Virus record (IMG/VR): IMGVR_UViG_3300036780_000089
Location: 1 to 63,991 of that record
Source: a virus
Length of the DNA stretch: 63,991 bases
Reading direction: 5' to 3' (one strand)
Shown here piece after piece: positions 1-8,249 of this stretch (position 1 is its first letter; each line of letters starts with the position of its first letter). Below the pieces are notes generated by a model that ran no database searches, was not told where the DNA came from, and worked only from the letters and a program-made list of their open reading frames with translations. The position numbers and the translations under genes are program-made.

Positions 1-1034
1 ATGGCGTAGTGCTCGCGCAGGTTCTCCTCGTGCCGCACCTCGAACCCGGTGTTGGTCATGATCGTCATGAGTTCACCGGGCCCTTCGAGTTCACCGTCCG
101 GGAACACGTACCGGTCGATGAAACCGCGGGTCCTGGCTTCCTCAAGGTTGTTCGGCCGGGTGATGCAGTGATTCAGCACCCGTGCGCCGGGCCGGATCTT
201 GTCGTAGAGGAACTTGAAGTAGCCGGGCAGGTTCGCCTGGCCGATGTGCTCGGTGAGTCCGATGGAACTGAGCGCGTCGAAGTTGCCCTCGGCCACGTCG
301 CGGTAGTCGCAGTGGCGTACCTCGGCGAGGTCGGTGAGGCCGCGTTCGACGATGGCCTTCTGCGCCCATTCGGCCTGCCGCTCGGACAGCGTGACGCCGA
401 GCGCCTTGACGCCGTAGTGCTGGGCCGCGTGCATGACCATGCCGCCCCAGCCGCAGCCGACATCCAGCAGGCGCATGCCGGGCCGCAGCCCGAGCTTGCG
501 GGCGACCAGGTCGAACTTGGTGTACTGCGCCTCTTCCAGGGTGGCCTGAGCTGTCGGGTAGACCGCGCAGGTGTAGGCCATGGACGGGCCGAGCACGTGC
601 TCGTAGAAGCGGTTCGACACGTCGTAGTGGTGCGAGATGGCGGTGGAGTCGCGCCGCTTGGAGTGCCGCCTGCCGCGTTGGTGGGATTCCTGTGGGGGCG
701 GCTTCACCGGCCACCACAACCGGGCGGCGAGAACCTTCCTGATCAAGCCGCCGCGCACGTCGGCGGGGATGTCCGCGATGCCGTTGAGCGGCAGGTTCAA
801 CAGCGTGGTCAGCGCGGTGTGCATGTCGCCGACGACTTCCAGCGAACCGCTCACGTAGGCCCGGGCGAAGCCGAGTTCACCAGGGGCGGACCCCAGGTGG
901 GACAGGGCGATCGGCGAACGCACCTCCAGTCGCACCGGCGCGTCGGCCGGGCCGCAACGGCTTCCGTCGTATGCGGTGAACTCGATCGGCATATCCGGCC
1001 CGACAACGCGGGCGAACACTTCGGCCAATCGCAC
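1..1034 (-). CDS. tmsB: SAM-dependent fatty-acyl methyltransferase, CFA-synthase family (TmsB-like), 3' end cut by window
   Basis: Class I methyltransferase of the cyclopropane-fatty-acid synthase family. My translation of the minus strand from a GTG at 1034 (GAGGAG ribosome site just upstream) stays open to base 1, so the C-terminus is missing. Visible: HHYDVSNRFYEHVLG, the SAM-binding LLDVGCGWGG near residue 190, LGVTLSERQ, and the catalytic-region TEHIG. The next gene upstream, 41 bp away on the same strand, is a DWARF1-like FAD oxidoreductase. This is the known tmsAB/bfaAB pairing, in which this enzyme methylenates C10 of oleoyl phospholipids and the oxidoreductase reduces the product to 10-methylstearate (tuberculostearate). 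The family is certain; the exact product is inferred from the neighbour. Confidence 0.9.
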   Translation of the reverse strand, partial: MRLAEVFARVVGPDMPIEFTAYDGSRCGPADAPVRLEVRSPIALSHLGSAPGELGFARAYVSGSLEVVGDMHTALTTLLNLPLNGIADIPADVRGGLIRKVLAARLWWPVKPPPQESHQRGRRHSKRRDSTAISHHYDVSNRFYEHVLGPSMAYTCAVYPTAQATLEEAQYTKFDLVARKLGLRPGMRLLDVGCGWGGMVMHAAQHYGVKALGVTLSERQAEWAQKAIVERGLTDLAEVRHCDYRDVAEGNFDALSSIGLTEHIGQANLPGYFKFLYDKIRPGARVLNHCITRPNNLEEARTRGFIDRYVFPDGELEGPGELMTIMTNTGFEVRHEENLREHYA

Positions 1035-1075
1035 GATCTGCTCCTCTCACTACCCTCGGCTCAACCGTTGAGTTT

Positions 1076-2479
1076 TCAGCTGTTGCGTACGCACTTGGCG
1101 TACAGGTCCGGCAGTCGTCCAGCCGGGTCGTATTCCTTTTTCAGCGCCTGGTAGGCGGCGCCGTTGTAGAGCCGGTCGAACTCGTCCCTTGAGTAGTAGG
1201 AATCCGAGTAGAGCGACTTGTGCCCGTCCAACTCGGTGACCTTCGCCTCGATCAACCGGTTGTAGTGGCCGTTGTCCTCGCCCGGCCGGTGCGGCACCGT
1301 CGACCAGAAGCCGACGTTCACGTACAGCCTGCCCGGCGCGAGCGGGTAGAGCGGCCACTGCTCCTGGGAGCGCAGCTTGAGCGGACACAGCCAGACCGGG
1401 CTGATGCCGATCTCGCGGTGGAAGAAGTCAAGGAACTCGGCGAGCCGCTCGACCGGCACCTCGACGTCCTGGATGACCGGTTCGTGTACGGGGGCGTCCA
1501 GGGAGCGGTAGAGCCGGTCGGACACCTTGTAGCGGCGATCCAGGGCGACGAGCTTGCGGTAGACGTCGGAGCGCAGGTAGCGCTTGGGCCAGAGCTTGCG
1601 CACCAGCGGCTGCTGCACACCGAACGCGCGTGAGCACCAGAACCAGTCGGTGTCCCAGCGCCACAGGTAGTCGTGGATGGTCAGGTAGTCGACCTCGCGC
1701 TCCGGGACGGACTTGTAGAAAATCTTCATCCCGGTGTAATCGCTGGTGTACGGCGCTTCGGTGACGTAATCACCGAGCGTGAGGTACGGACGCGGGTCGG
1801 GGTGGCCCGCGGTCTGATCGGCGGCGAACACGGTGCCGTCGATGAAGTCGACCGGCTCGCCCTGATAGCTCGCGTCCCGACAGATTTCGGCGATCGCCGC
1901 CGCGCATTCACCCGCGTCGGGGAACCGTACGTGGCGCAACCGGACGTAGGGCCGCACCCGCTCCAGTTCGATACGCAATCGCAATGAGTAGCCGAGGGTG
2001 CCGTAGGAGTTGGGGAAGCCCCGGAACAGGTCGGCGTGCTCACCCTCCGGAGTCGCCACCACGACCCGACCGTCACCGGTCAGGATTTCCGCTTCGAGCA
2101 GCGACTCGTGCGGCAGTCCGCTGCGGAACGAGGTCGCCTCGATACCGAGGCCGGCAACGGCCCCACCGAGGGTGATGGTCTTGAGCTGGGGAACCACGGT
2201 CGGCATGAGGCCGTGCGGGAGGGTGGCGGCGACCAGGTGCTCGTAGGTGGTCATCCCGCCGACGTCGGCGACGGCCGCGTCCGGGTCCACTCTCAGTACC
2301 GAGCCGAACTGGCTGACATCCAGGCCAGGGGCACCAGTGGGCTCCCGAAACCGGAACAAATTGGACGTCGGTTTGGCCAGCCTCACCGGCGAACCGGGCG
2401 GCAGCGCGGAGTACGCTGCCCGGAGCGTCGTCACGGCCGCGTGATGACTGTCCAAGCTCGGTTCCATTGCGGTACTCAT
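1076..2479 (-). CDS. tmsA: FAD-binding oxidoreductase, TmsA/BfaA-like (10-methylene fatty acyl reductase)
   Basis: About 467 aa with an N-terminal FAD_binding_4 (PCMH-type) domain: the segments GGMTTYEHLV, TLGGAVAGLGIEATSF and EAEILTGDGRVV fit the FAD pyrophosphate site of the 24-sterol-reductase/DWARF1 family. The C-terminal half has the conserved aromatic-rich region of that family. It would use NAD(P)H to reduce the 10-methylene intermediate made by the methyltransferase downstream, and the two genes form a short leftward operon. An ATG at 2479 was preferred; a GTG at 2485 and an ATG at 2467 are alternatives, because none has a strong ribosome site. Confidence 0.85.
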   Translation of the reverse strand: MSTAMEPSLDSHHAAVTTLRAAYSALPPGSPVRLAKPTSNLFRFREPTGAPGLDVSQFGSVLRVDPDAAVADVGGMTTYEHLVAATLPHGLMPTVVPQLKTITLGGAVAGLGIEATSFRSGLPHESLLEAEILTGDGRVVVATPEGEHADLFRGFPNSYGTLGYSLRLRIELERVRPYVRLRHVRFPDAGECAAAIAEICRDASYQGEPVDFIDGTVFAADQTAGHPDPRPYLTLGDYVTEAPYTSDYTGMKIFYKSVPEREVDYLTIHDYLWRWDTDWFWCSRAFGVQQPLVRKLWPKRYLRSDVYRKLVALDRRYKVSDRLYRSLDAPVHEPVIQDVEVPVERLAEFLDFFHREIGISPVWLCPLKLRSQEQWPLYPLAPGRLYVNVGFWSTVPHRPGEDNGHYNRLIEAKVTELDGHKSLYSDSYYSRDEFDRLYNGAAYQALKKEYDPAGRLPDLYAKCVRNS

Positions 2480-2691
2480 GAGCACTGATGCTATTGGTCA
2501 GCGGCGTTTCGGTCATCGGATGACCATCCGACATCCGTGTGATCTCAGTGTCACCTGGTGGGAGCGAGTGCCCTGGGCACACAACCTTTGCCGCCCCACG
2601 GGCGTCTTGGAATGTGTAGGGCTTGGTGGATCGCCATCGGCGGCGCAGCCAGGAGCGGGCGCGCTGGACATTGAGAGCTAATGAGGAGCAC

Positions 2692-3972
2692 ATGCAGCAC
2701 GGCAACAGAGTGCAGGGCAGACACCGCGGTTTCACTTTTCGTCCGCTGACGGGCGCGCGCGCCCGCAGGGCGGTCATCGGTGTGGTCGGCTTCGCGGTAG
2801 CCGGTGTGATGCTCGCCGCATGCAGCTCCGGCAGCGGCAACGCGACCGGCGGCTCGGGTGGGTCCGGTTCGCAGAGCGCGCCCACCACGACCTCCGGTCC
2901 CCCGGTGAGCATCGCCATCACGCCGTCGGCCGCGGACGCGGCGGCGGTGAACCCGGGCACCCCGATCGTGGTGAAGGCGACCAACGGCACCTTGAAGAAC
3001 GTGACCGTGACCAACTCCAAGACCGGCACGGCCGTCACCGGTGCCTACTCCACGGACAAGGCGACCTGGACGTCGAACGTGGATCTCGGCTTCGGCGCGA
3101 GCTACGCGGTCGACGCGCAGGGTGCCAACCCGCAGGGCGCTCCCAGCGAGCAGAAGTCCACGCTGACCACGATCAACCCGTCGGTAAAGTCGTACACGAA
3201 CATGTTCCCGGCGCCCGCCGCGTACGCGGGCCCCGGCATCGGGGTCGGTATGCCGATCATCTTCCAGTTCTCCCACGCGGTGACGAACAAGAAGGCGGCC
3301 GAGGCCGGCATCACCATCACCACCACGCCGAGCCAGCCGGTCGGCTTCTACTGGATCTCCAGCACCGAGTTGGACGCCCGGCCGCAGAACTACTGGACGG
3401 CCGGCACGAAGGTGCACGTGGTCGCCAAGTTGTACGGCACCGATCTCGGCGGCGGCAACTTCGACCAGGAGGACCGGGACGAGACCTACCACGTGCACGA
3501 CGCCTGGGTCGCCAAGGCCGACGGCAACTCCGAGCAGATGCAGATCTTCGACAACGGCAATCTGGTCAAGACCATGAACATCAGCATGGGCAAGGACTCG
3601 ACGCCGACCTCGCTCGGGCCGCACGTGATCACCGACAAGAACCAGACCGTGCAGATGAACTCGTGCACCTACGGCGTCTGTCCGCCGGATCCGCGCGCCT
3701 ACAACGAGACCGAGTACTGGGCGGAGCGGATCACCAACGGTGGTGAGTTCGTGCACGAGAACCCGGACACCGTTGGCGTGCAGGGCCACAGCAACGTCTC
3801 GCACGGCTGCATCAACCTCAACCAGGCCGACGCGCAATGGTTCTTCACCAACCTCGGGGTCGGTGACGTGGTCGAGGTGACGAACTCGGGTGGGCCGACG
3901 ATCACACCCGGTGCCTTCATCGGCGACTGGGCGGTGCCGTGGTCCCAGTTCACCCCGGTGGCCACCGCCTGA
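2692..3972 (+). CDS. L,D-transpeptidase lipoprotein (YkuD domain)
   Basis: 426 aa enzyme that forms 3-3 peptidoglycan cross-links outside the membrane. It starts with basic residues and a hydrophobic stretch ending in the lipobox LAAC (Cys44), then a Ser/Gly linker. Two Ig-like domains follow (about residues 70-270), typical of actinobacterial Ldt proteins. The catalytic YkuD domain contains HGYG-region equivalents and the signature SHGCINL, with nucleophile Cys373. The ATG at 2692 has AGGAG immediately upstream; in-frame starts further upstream lack this. A strong terminator follows at 3997. It stands alone and diverges from tmsA. Confidence 0.93.
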   Translation: MQHGNRVQGRHRGFTFRPLTGARARRAVIGVVGFAVAGVMLAACSSGSGNATGGSGGSGSQSAPTTTSGPPVSIAITPSAADAAAVNPGTPIVVKATNGTLKNVTVTNSKTGTAVTGAYSTDKATWTSNVDLGFGASYAVDAQGANPQGAPSEQKSTLTTINPSVKSYTNMFPAPAAYAGPGIGVGMPIIFQFSHAVTNKKAAEAGITITTTPSQPVGFYWISSTELDARPQNYWTAGTKVHVVAKLYGTDLGGGNFDQEDRDETYHVHDAWVAKADGNSEQMQIFDNGNLVKTMNISMGKDSTPTSLGPHVITDKNQTVQMNSCTYGVCPPDPRAYNETEYWAERITNGGEFVHENPDTVGVQGHSNVSHGCINLNQADAQWFFTNLGVGDVVEVTNSGGPTITPGAFIGDWAVPWSQFTPVATA

Positions 3973-3996
3973 TCGATCCATTCCTGGCACGTAGCG

Positions 3997-4024
3997 GGGC
4001 CCGACCGGAGAACCGGTCGGGCCC
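3997..4024 (+). terminator. Rho-independent terminator of the L,D-transpeptidase gene
   Basis: A perfect 12-bp inverted repeat (GGGCCCGACCGG, loop AGAA, CCGGTCGGGCCC) is followed by TTCGGTTTT. It lies 24 bp after the transpeptidase stop codon and ahead of the regulator gene. Confidence 0.85.
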
Positions 4025-4117
4025 TTCGGTTTTCCCACCTTGCTTCCCGGGCTCGAACGGGGTAAGAGCTGATAGGGGGCGGCTGGGCGAGGTATCGGGG
4101 TCAGCAGAGGGAGCGCC

Positions 4118-5116
4118 ATGGCGGTCCGGTTCCGGATACTGGGCAGTGTCGAGGCCGGCATCAACGGTGAGCTGGTTGATCTGGGCCCTCGGCAGCAGCA
4201 GTGTGTCCTGGTGGCGCTGTTGGTCAACGCGAACCGGCCGGTGTCCGGCGACGAGCTGATCGAACGGGCCTGGGGCGAGAGCCCGCCGCCCAGGGCGCGC
4301 AACACCCTGTACACGTACCTGTCCCGGCTGCGTCAGGCCCTGTCCGGCACGGACGAGGTGACCTTGCTGCGCAGGCCGGCCGGCTATCAGCTGGTCGTCG
4401 ACGAACAAGCCGTCGACCTGCACCTGTTCCGCTCGCTGACCGCGCGGGCGCGGGAAACGCCCGATCATGGCACCGCGGTCCGGTTGATCCGGCAGGCGCT
4501 TGACCTGTGGCGCGGCGAAGCCCTGCCCGGCCTGGACACGCCCTGGCTGCACGGGATCAGGGCGACCCTGCTCAAGGACCGGTTGGCCACCGAACTTGAG
4601 TACACCGACCTGGCCCTGGCCGGTGGCCGGCACGCGGATCTGCTGGCGACGCTGGCCAGCCAGACCGAGCAGCGGCCGCTGGACGAGCGGCTGGCCGGCC
4701 AGTTCATGCTCGCGCTCTATCGCAGTGGTCGGCAGGCCGATGCGCTCACCCACTATCAGCGCACTCAGGCCCGACTCGGCGATGAACTGGGTATCCGGCC
4801 GAGCGAACCGTTGCGTACCCTCTACCAGCAGATGCTCACCGCCGACCCGGCGCTGGCCGCACCGCGCACCGGGCCGGCGCCCGGCCGGGCCGGATCGGCG
4901 GGCGCGGAGCGGGGCGGGTCGGTGGGCGCACATCTCGCGGAGTTGCCGGCGCCACGGCAGTTGCCGGCCGCGCCGAGGGCGTTCGCGGGCCGGGCCGCGG
5001 AGATCGCGTTGCTGTCCAGGGCGATCGACGAGCACCCGGGCAACGTCAGCGGCACCGTGGTGATCTCCGCGATCGGCGGTGCCGGTGGGATCGGCAAGCC
5101 CACGCCCGAGTTATGA
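4118..5116 (+). CDS. SARP/AfsR-type transcriptional regulator truncated at its P-loop by prophage insertion
   Basis: 332 aa remnant of a longer regulator. Residues 1-95 are an OmpR-like winged-helix DNA-binding domain (GPRQQQCVLVALLVN, NTLYTYLSRLRQAL). Residues 96-245 are a bacterial transcriptional activation domain (BTAD). From about 280 the NB-ARC ATPase begins (VVISAIGGAGGIGK). The frame is normal up to Lys327 of the Walker A motif; the next five residues (PTPEL) and the stop are read from phage DNA. Full-length AfsR-type proteins continue with NB-ARC and TPR domains, which here lie on the other side of the prophage, outside the window. What remains has the domain content of a small SARP such as ActII-ORF4 and could still bind DNA. 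Confidence 0.88.
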   Translation: MAVRFRILGSVEAGINGELVDLGPRQQQCVLVALLVNANRPVSGDELIERAWGESPPPRARNTLYTYLSRLRQALSGTDEVTLLRRPAGYQLVVDEQAVDLHLFRSLTARARETPDHGTAVRLIRQALDLWRGEALPGLDTPWLHGIRATLLKDRLATELEYTDLALAGGRHADLLATLASQTEQRPLDERLAGQFMLALYRSGRQADALTHYQRTQARLGDELGIRPSEPLRTLYQQMLTADPALAAPRTGPAPGRAGSAGAERGGSVGAHLAELPAPRQLPAAPRAFAGRAAEIALLSRAIDEHPGNVSGTVVISAIGGAGGIGKPTPEL

Positions 5117-5121
5117 CACAC
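5072..5121. other. attL: left prophage-chromosome junction
   Basis: The bases left of 5091 belong to the host regulator gene; those from 5091 are identical to the phage copy at 63865. The inferred crossover dinucleotide is AA at 5096-5097, inside the Lys codon of the host P-loop (GGC-AAG). The right half (5097-5121) is the phage P' arm, ending in the ATGACACAC sequence seen in attP. The outer limit of the host half-site is an estimate. Confidence 0.85.
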
Positions 5122-5217
5122 ACGTTACACAACTGTAACCTAGGGCCTGGGTTGACGCGTGACCTGGGAATCTCTCAGTGGCCGAGGCCGTGGCGCTCCC
5201 GGTCGCGGCGCACGTAC
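5091..5217 (+). repeat. 127-bp direct repeat, copy 1 (attL and phage left end)
   Basis: Identical over 127 bp to 63865-63991, the last bases of the window. It spans the att core, the P' arm, a small perfect dyad (GTTACA-CAAC-TGTAAC, 5124-5139) and the 3' end of the first phage gene. See the findings for its meaning. Confidence 0.97.
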
Positions 5218-5504
5218 GAGTGTGGGGTGATCAGGTGCGACGGGACGTAGTGCGTGATCAGCTCGGATGCGGCCTCGGCGTTCCGTGCCGGTAGTTGGTA
5301 GCTCACGCGGGCGAGCCATCCGCCGTCACCCCGCCTGGCCCACGCGTCGACCAAGCCGTGTACCTCGTGATCGAGTTCGAGGCCGCCCGGCGTGTCCCGG
5401 TAGATGTCGTGGACGTCGCGCGCCAACAGTCGGTGCACGTTCACCCAGACTCGGCGCGGTTCGTCCAGTTGACGGAACCATGACGGAGACACAGCCTCGA
5501 ACAT
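5175..5504 (-). CDS. Phage-end hypothetical protein, 109 aa
   Basis: Not recognised as a named family. It is rich in Arg, His and Asp, with no membrane segment. The first half has an amphipathic helical look (WVNVHRLLARDVHDIYRD) and the middle a beta-like stretch (GGWLARVSYQLP). It is the outermost gene at the attL end, 8 bp downstream of the kinase gene on the same strand, so it is probably the last member of that operon. Its final 14 codons are duplicated at the window end by the 127-bp repeat. Confidence 0.6.
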   Translation of the reverse strand: MFEAVSPSWFRQLDEPRRVWVNVHRLLARDVHDIYRDTPGGLELDHEVHGLVDAWARRGDGGWLARVSYQLPARNAEAASELITHYVPSHLITPHSYVRRDRERHGLGH

Positions 5505-5512
5505 GCGTTCGA

Positions 5513-6448
5513 TTACACCACATCGTCACGCCTGAATTCGGCGCCAATCCGGTCGGGGAAGTGCCGTTCTAGCCGGTACTTGGCCCACAGTCGGGCGGCG
5601 TCGGTCAACGCTGCCCGGTGCGGCATCGGGCGGTTGTGCAACAGCCATTCCCACACCCCGAGCACTTCCACCGCGAACAGCGTCACGGCCGGTTCCGGCA
5701 TCGCCCCCCACGCGGGTGTACGCGCCGCCCACCGCTCCGCGTCCAGCGGGGAATGCCCGGCGCTGATGAGTCGGATCACGAGAAACGCGGCATCCACCCA
5801 CGGCGCGGCCCGACGCGACCACGCCCAATCGATCAGCCGCGCGCGGCCACCGTCGATCATGATGTTGAGCGGCTGTACGTCGGTGTGGGCGAGGCTGTCA
5901 CCGCGCATGATGCTGATCGCGGCGGACTCGGCGTCATACCCGTAGATGAGAAGATCCCGTGTCCACGGGTCGAGATCAGGCGGGGTGTGGTTCAGCAACC
6001 GTTGCCATGCGCCTAGCCGTTCCCACTGGTCGGCGAAACTGGGCAGTTCGACGGGCGGGCAGGGTGTGAGCGTCACCTGTACCTCTGTGACCGCCGTGAT
6101 GATCAGCGGCAGATCAGCCGACCCCGGCCCGATATCCGCGTGCCGACCCGGTACATGCTCGAACCCGAGTAGCAGCCACCCAGCCGCCTCTACCTCCCAG
6201 AGCATCCGGGGCGCGACCGTGACCGGCAAGTAGCTGTTCACCCGAGCCTCGGTCCGATGGGTGACCGCGTTCGCCGAGTCGAGCTGAACGCCTTTCACGA
6301 ACACGCGTCCGGTGGCCGTGGTCAGCGACGCCGTGAAATCGGCATTGATCCCGGCGGACGCGTGCTCCACGCGGGAAACCTCCCCGCAACGCTCGACAAT
6401 GGCATGCCAGGCGTCGCCGGGGAGGTCTCTCAGGGCAGGATTGGTCAC
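5513..6448 (-). CDS. APH-fold small-molecule kinase (aminoglycoside phosphotransferase family)
   Basis: 311 aa protein-kinase-like phosphotransferase. The catalytic loop HTDVQPLNIMID carries the H-x-D-x4-N Brenner motif, and LIDWAWS supplies the metal-binding Asp. The N-lobe has VFVKG with the expected Lys and a Gly-rich AGINADFTASL. Family members phosphorylate aminoglycosides, other small molecules or sugars; the substrate cannot be read from sequence. I place the start at GTG 6448, which overlaps the stop of the preceding gene (GTGA); a longer reading from 6511 would run 67 nt into that gene. The overlap implies translational coupling, making this a lysogenic cargo operon with its upstream partner. 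Confidence 0.82.
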   Translation of the reverse strand: MTNPALRDLPGDAWHAIVERCGEVSRVEHASAGINADFTASLTTATGRVFVKGVQLDSANAVTHRTEARVNSYLPVTVAPRMLWEVEAAGWLLLGFEHVPGRHADIGPGSADLPLIITAVTEVQVTLTPCPPVELPSFADQWERLGAWQRLLNHTPPDLDPWTRDLLIYGYDAESAAISIMRGDSLAHTDVQPLNIMIDGGRARLIDWAWSRRAAPWVDAAFLVIRLISAGHSPLDAERWAARTPAWGAMPEPAVTLFAVEVLGVWEWLLHNRPMPHRAALTDAARLWAKYRLERHFPDRIGAEFRRDDVV

Positions 6449-6912
6449 GCGTCGCAGCTTAGTTTTCCGCCCTGGCCACAGTTCGTGCAGCCGCCATGGC
6501 ATTGCGAGCACTTACCCGACGCCTGCGCCCACAGTTCCTCGTTGACGACGAATCCCGCGCCCCGCATGGCTTCTACCGTGGGGTTCAGCATCGCGCCCGC
6601 GTCGACGGGTGGCGTGAATTCCTCGGGTTCGTGGTGAAGGAATCGGCCCGCGACCCGCTGACAGAAGATCGCATACTCGGCGGTGTTCAGGATGAATGTA
6701 TGCCACGCGACGTCAACAGACTTGGACGGCCGTAGCCGCCCTCCGGGATTGTCAGCACAGGTTTTGATGAACGCCAAGGCTTGATCAAGAATGGCCTCGG
6801 CGTAGTCCTGCTCTACCCCCTCGTTGGCCACGATTTGCCTTACCAGGCGGTCAAACACTTCCGGGCGTAGCAGAGATCGCCCGACTGTGAGAACTTCCAT
6901 GGTCGACGTCAT
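6445..6912 (-). CDS. WHTFIL-motif protein with Cys-rich C-terminal tail (GRDP-like family)
   Basis: 155 aa. The central block VDVAWHTFILNTAEYAIFCQ and the following GRFLHHEP resemble the glycine-rich-domain-like (DUF1399) family found widely in actinomycetes. The last 20 residues hold five cysteines (C-x2-C-x3-C-x2-C, then a fifth near the end), separate in composition from the helical core, as in a metal site or a modifiable tail. GGAAAGGA precedes the ATG by about 9 nt. Its stop overlaps the start of the APH-fold kinase, so the two are made together; a protein-kinase pairing is possible but unproven. Confidence 0.78.
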   Translation of the reverse strand: MTSTMEVLTVGRSLLRPEVFDRLVRQIVANEGVEQDYAEAILDQALAFIKTCADNPGGRLRPSKSVDVAWHTFILNTAEYAIFCQRVAGRFLHHEPEEFTPPVDAGAMLNPTVEAMRGAGFVVNEELWAQASGKCSQCHGGCTNCGQGGKLSCDA

Positions 6913-6971
6913 CGACTTGAATCCTTTCCTACGGGGGGTTGAGTCCGAATGTCAGCCGCGCGCAACCTCGG

Positions 6972-7277
6972 TTACGCGATCACCCGGCAGCTTGCGACGA
7001 CGGGGCCGACGTGGCGCGCGTGCCGCGTGGTCTCGGTCTCGATTTGCTTGCCTGCCGGGCGCACTGTGTTCGCAAGCGTGGTGCACGGCACGCACAGGGG
7101 ACGGGCGACGGTCCGCGCCATGGCGTCCGGGTCGGGCGTGCATACCTCGCCGTGTGTGTCGACGTCGGGCGGCCGGTTGGTCGTCGGGTCCACGGCCACG
7201 ACGGTCACACACTCCAGACAGAACGTGAATGATCTACCACACGAGTAGCAACCGGCTATCCCGCTGACCACGTCCAT
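6972..7277 (-). CDS. Small Cys-rich zinc-ribbon-like protein, 101 aa
   Basis: Cysteine pairs CYSCGRSFTFCLEC near the N-terminus and a later C-x2-C (CVPC) suggest a structural zinc site. It is the promoter-proximal gene of the leftward cargo operon. No ribosome site is visible and a -10-like TACATT lies close to the ATG at 7277, so it may be translated from a leaderless message. Function unknown. Confidence 0.6.
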   Translation of the reverse strand: MDVVSGIAGCYSCGRSFTFCLECVTVVAVDPTTNRPPDVDTHGEVCTPDPDAMARTVARPLCVPCTTLANTVRPAGKQIETETTRHARHVGPVVASCRVIA

Positions 7278-7285
7278 GGGTGCAA

Positions 7286-7341
7286 TGTAGCAGCGGACAC
7301 GTGACCAGTCTGCTACAGACGGTAGCGAAGTGATTTGCTAC
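7286..7341. promoter_or_regulatory. Divergent control region with GTAGC inverted repeats
   Basis: A perfect 8-bp inverted repeat TGTAGCAG (7286-7293) / CTGCTACA (7310-7317) is followed by GTAGC (7322-7326) / GCTAC (7337-7341). Another GTAGC lies at 7245. The cluster sits between the leftward cargo operon and the rightward membrane-protein gene, where a repressor operator would be expected. Confidence 0.55.
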
Positions 7342-7470
7342 TCGTACGCGTAACGGCACACGCACCGTAACCGACACATACCCTTGAACCGCGCGCAGAA
7401 AACCACCCCGGACCCCGGTGGCCCGCGCGGTTCCACCGTCGCTTTCTATGCGCTACCCAGGGGAAACACC

Positions 7471-8220
7471 GTGACCACGCCGCCCATGCAACCGCCCACG
7501 CCGACACCTACCGAGCCGCCGACCCGTCGCCGTCCGTGGTGGCGCCGCTGGTGGGCCATCGTCTTGTACGTGGTCGTCGTCGGACTGATCATTGACGTTG
7601 CGACCCTCGGCCACGGCCAGCCGAGCAACACCGCCGCCCACACGGCGCCCTCGGCGTCGACTAGCGCCCCGGCGGCCACAACCGCCACGCCGAACACCGC
7701 GACGCCCGTACGGGCCACTGGACGGCCAGCGACGACCACCACGCACCCGGCCGCGCCCAACGTCCCCGCCGACACGCTCACCGGCTACGGCGCCACCGTC
7801 GCCCGGTGGAACGCGACACACCACGCGGACCCGAGCTATGCGGGCGGTTCGGCGTACAACCCGGACCCGTCGCTACCCCCGGCCAACGGGCGCACAGCGG
7901 ACACGTACGTGGCCGTTCAGCCGCTCGGCGGGCGCGTCACCGACTACATGATGAACATGGCGGCCACGTCGTTGTCCGGCGCGGAAACCGTTGTCGCACA
8001 CGAATTCCCCGCCGACACGCACGTGTTGTGGACCCAACCGCTGGCCGGATGCACCATCGTCGAATACGCCAGTGCCACCGTGCGCGGCGCCCTCGGCAAC
8101 ACCGACACCGGGGACGCGCAAGTGGTGTACGCCAGCCAGCAGCCCGGCGCGTCCACTGTGGATGAAGCGACGTTCAGCAACATTCCCGGCGCCGCACCGG
8201 ACCCGGCCGCATCCTGCTAG
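7471..8220 (+). CDS. One-TM secreted/anchored phage protein, 249 aa
   Basis: A proline-rich cytoplasmic start (QPPTPTPTEPPTRR), a Trp/Arg cluster, one transmembrane helix (AIVLYVVVVGLIIDVATL, about residues 31-48), then a Thr/Ala/Pro linker and a globular external domain of about 140 residues. Two Cys in that domain could form a disulfide. I prefer GTG 7471, with AGGGG in front, over ATG 7384. A surface protein expressed from the lysogenic end could act in superinfection exclusion, but no family supports this directly. A bidirectional terminator follows. Confidence 0.72.
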   Translation: MTTPPMQPPTPTPTEPPTRRRPWWRRWWAIVLYVVVVGLIIDVATLGHGQPSNTAAHTAPSASTSAPAATTATPNTATPVRATGRPATTTTHPAAPNVPADTLTGYGATVARWNATHHADPSYAGGSAYNPDPSLPPANGRTADTYVAVQPLGGRVTDYMMNMAATSLSGAETVVAHEFPADTHVLWTQPLAGCTIVEYASATVRGALGNTDTGDAQVVYASQQPGASTVDEATFSNIPGAAPDPAASC

Positions 8221-8249
8221 CATCCCCGCTAGCGCCGGTTCGCACGAAC

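Noticed and set aside
9-1154. 381-codon rightward open frame
   Set aside because: Antisense to the methyltransferase, whose minus-strand translation contains clear SAM motifs; high-GC shadow.
2551-4314. 587-codon leftward open frame
   Set aside because: Covers the L,D-transpeptidase on the other strand and runs through its terminator; Arg/Val/Gly-rich shadow composition.
3950-5035. 361-codon leftward open frame
   Set aside because: Antisense to the SARP gene with its winged-helix and BTAD motifs.
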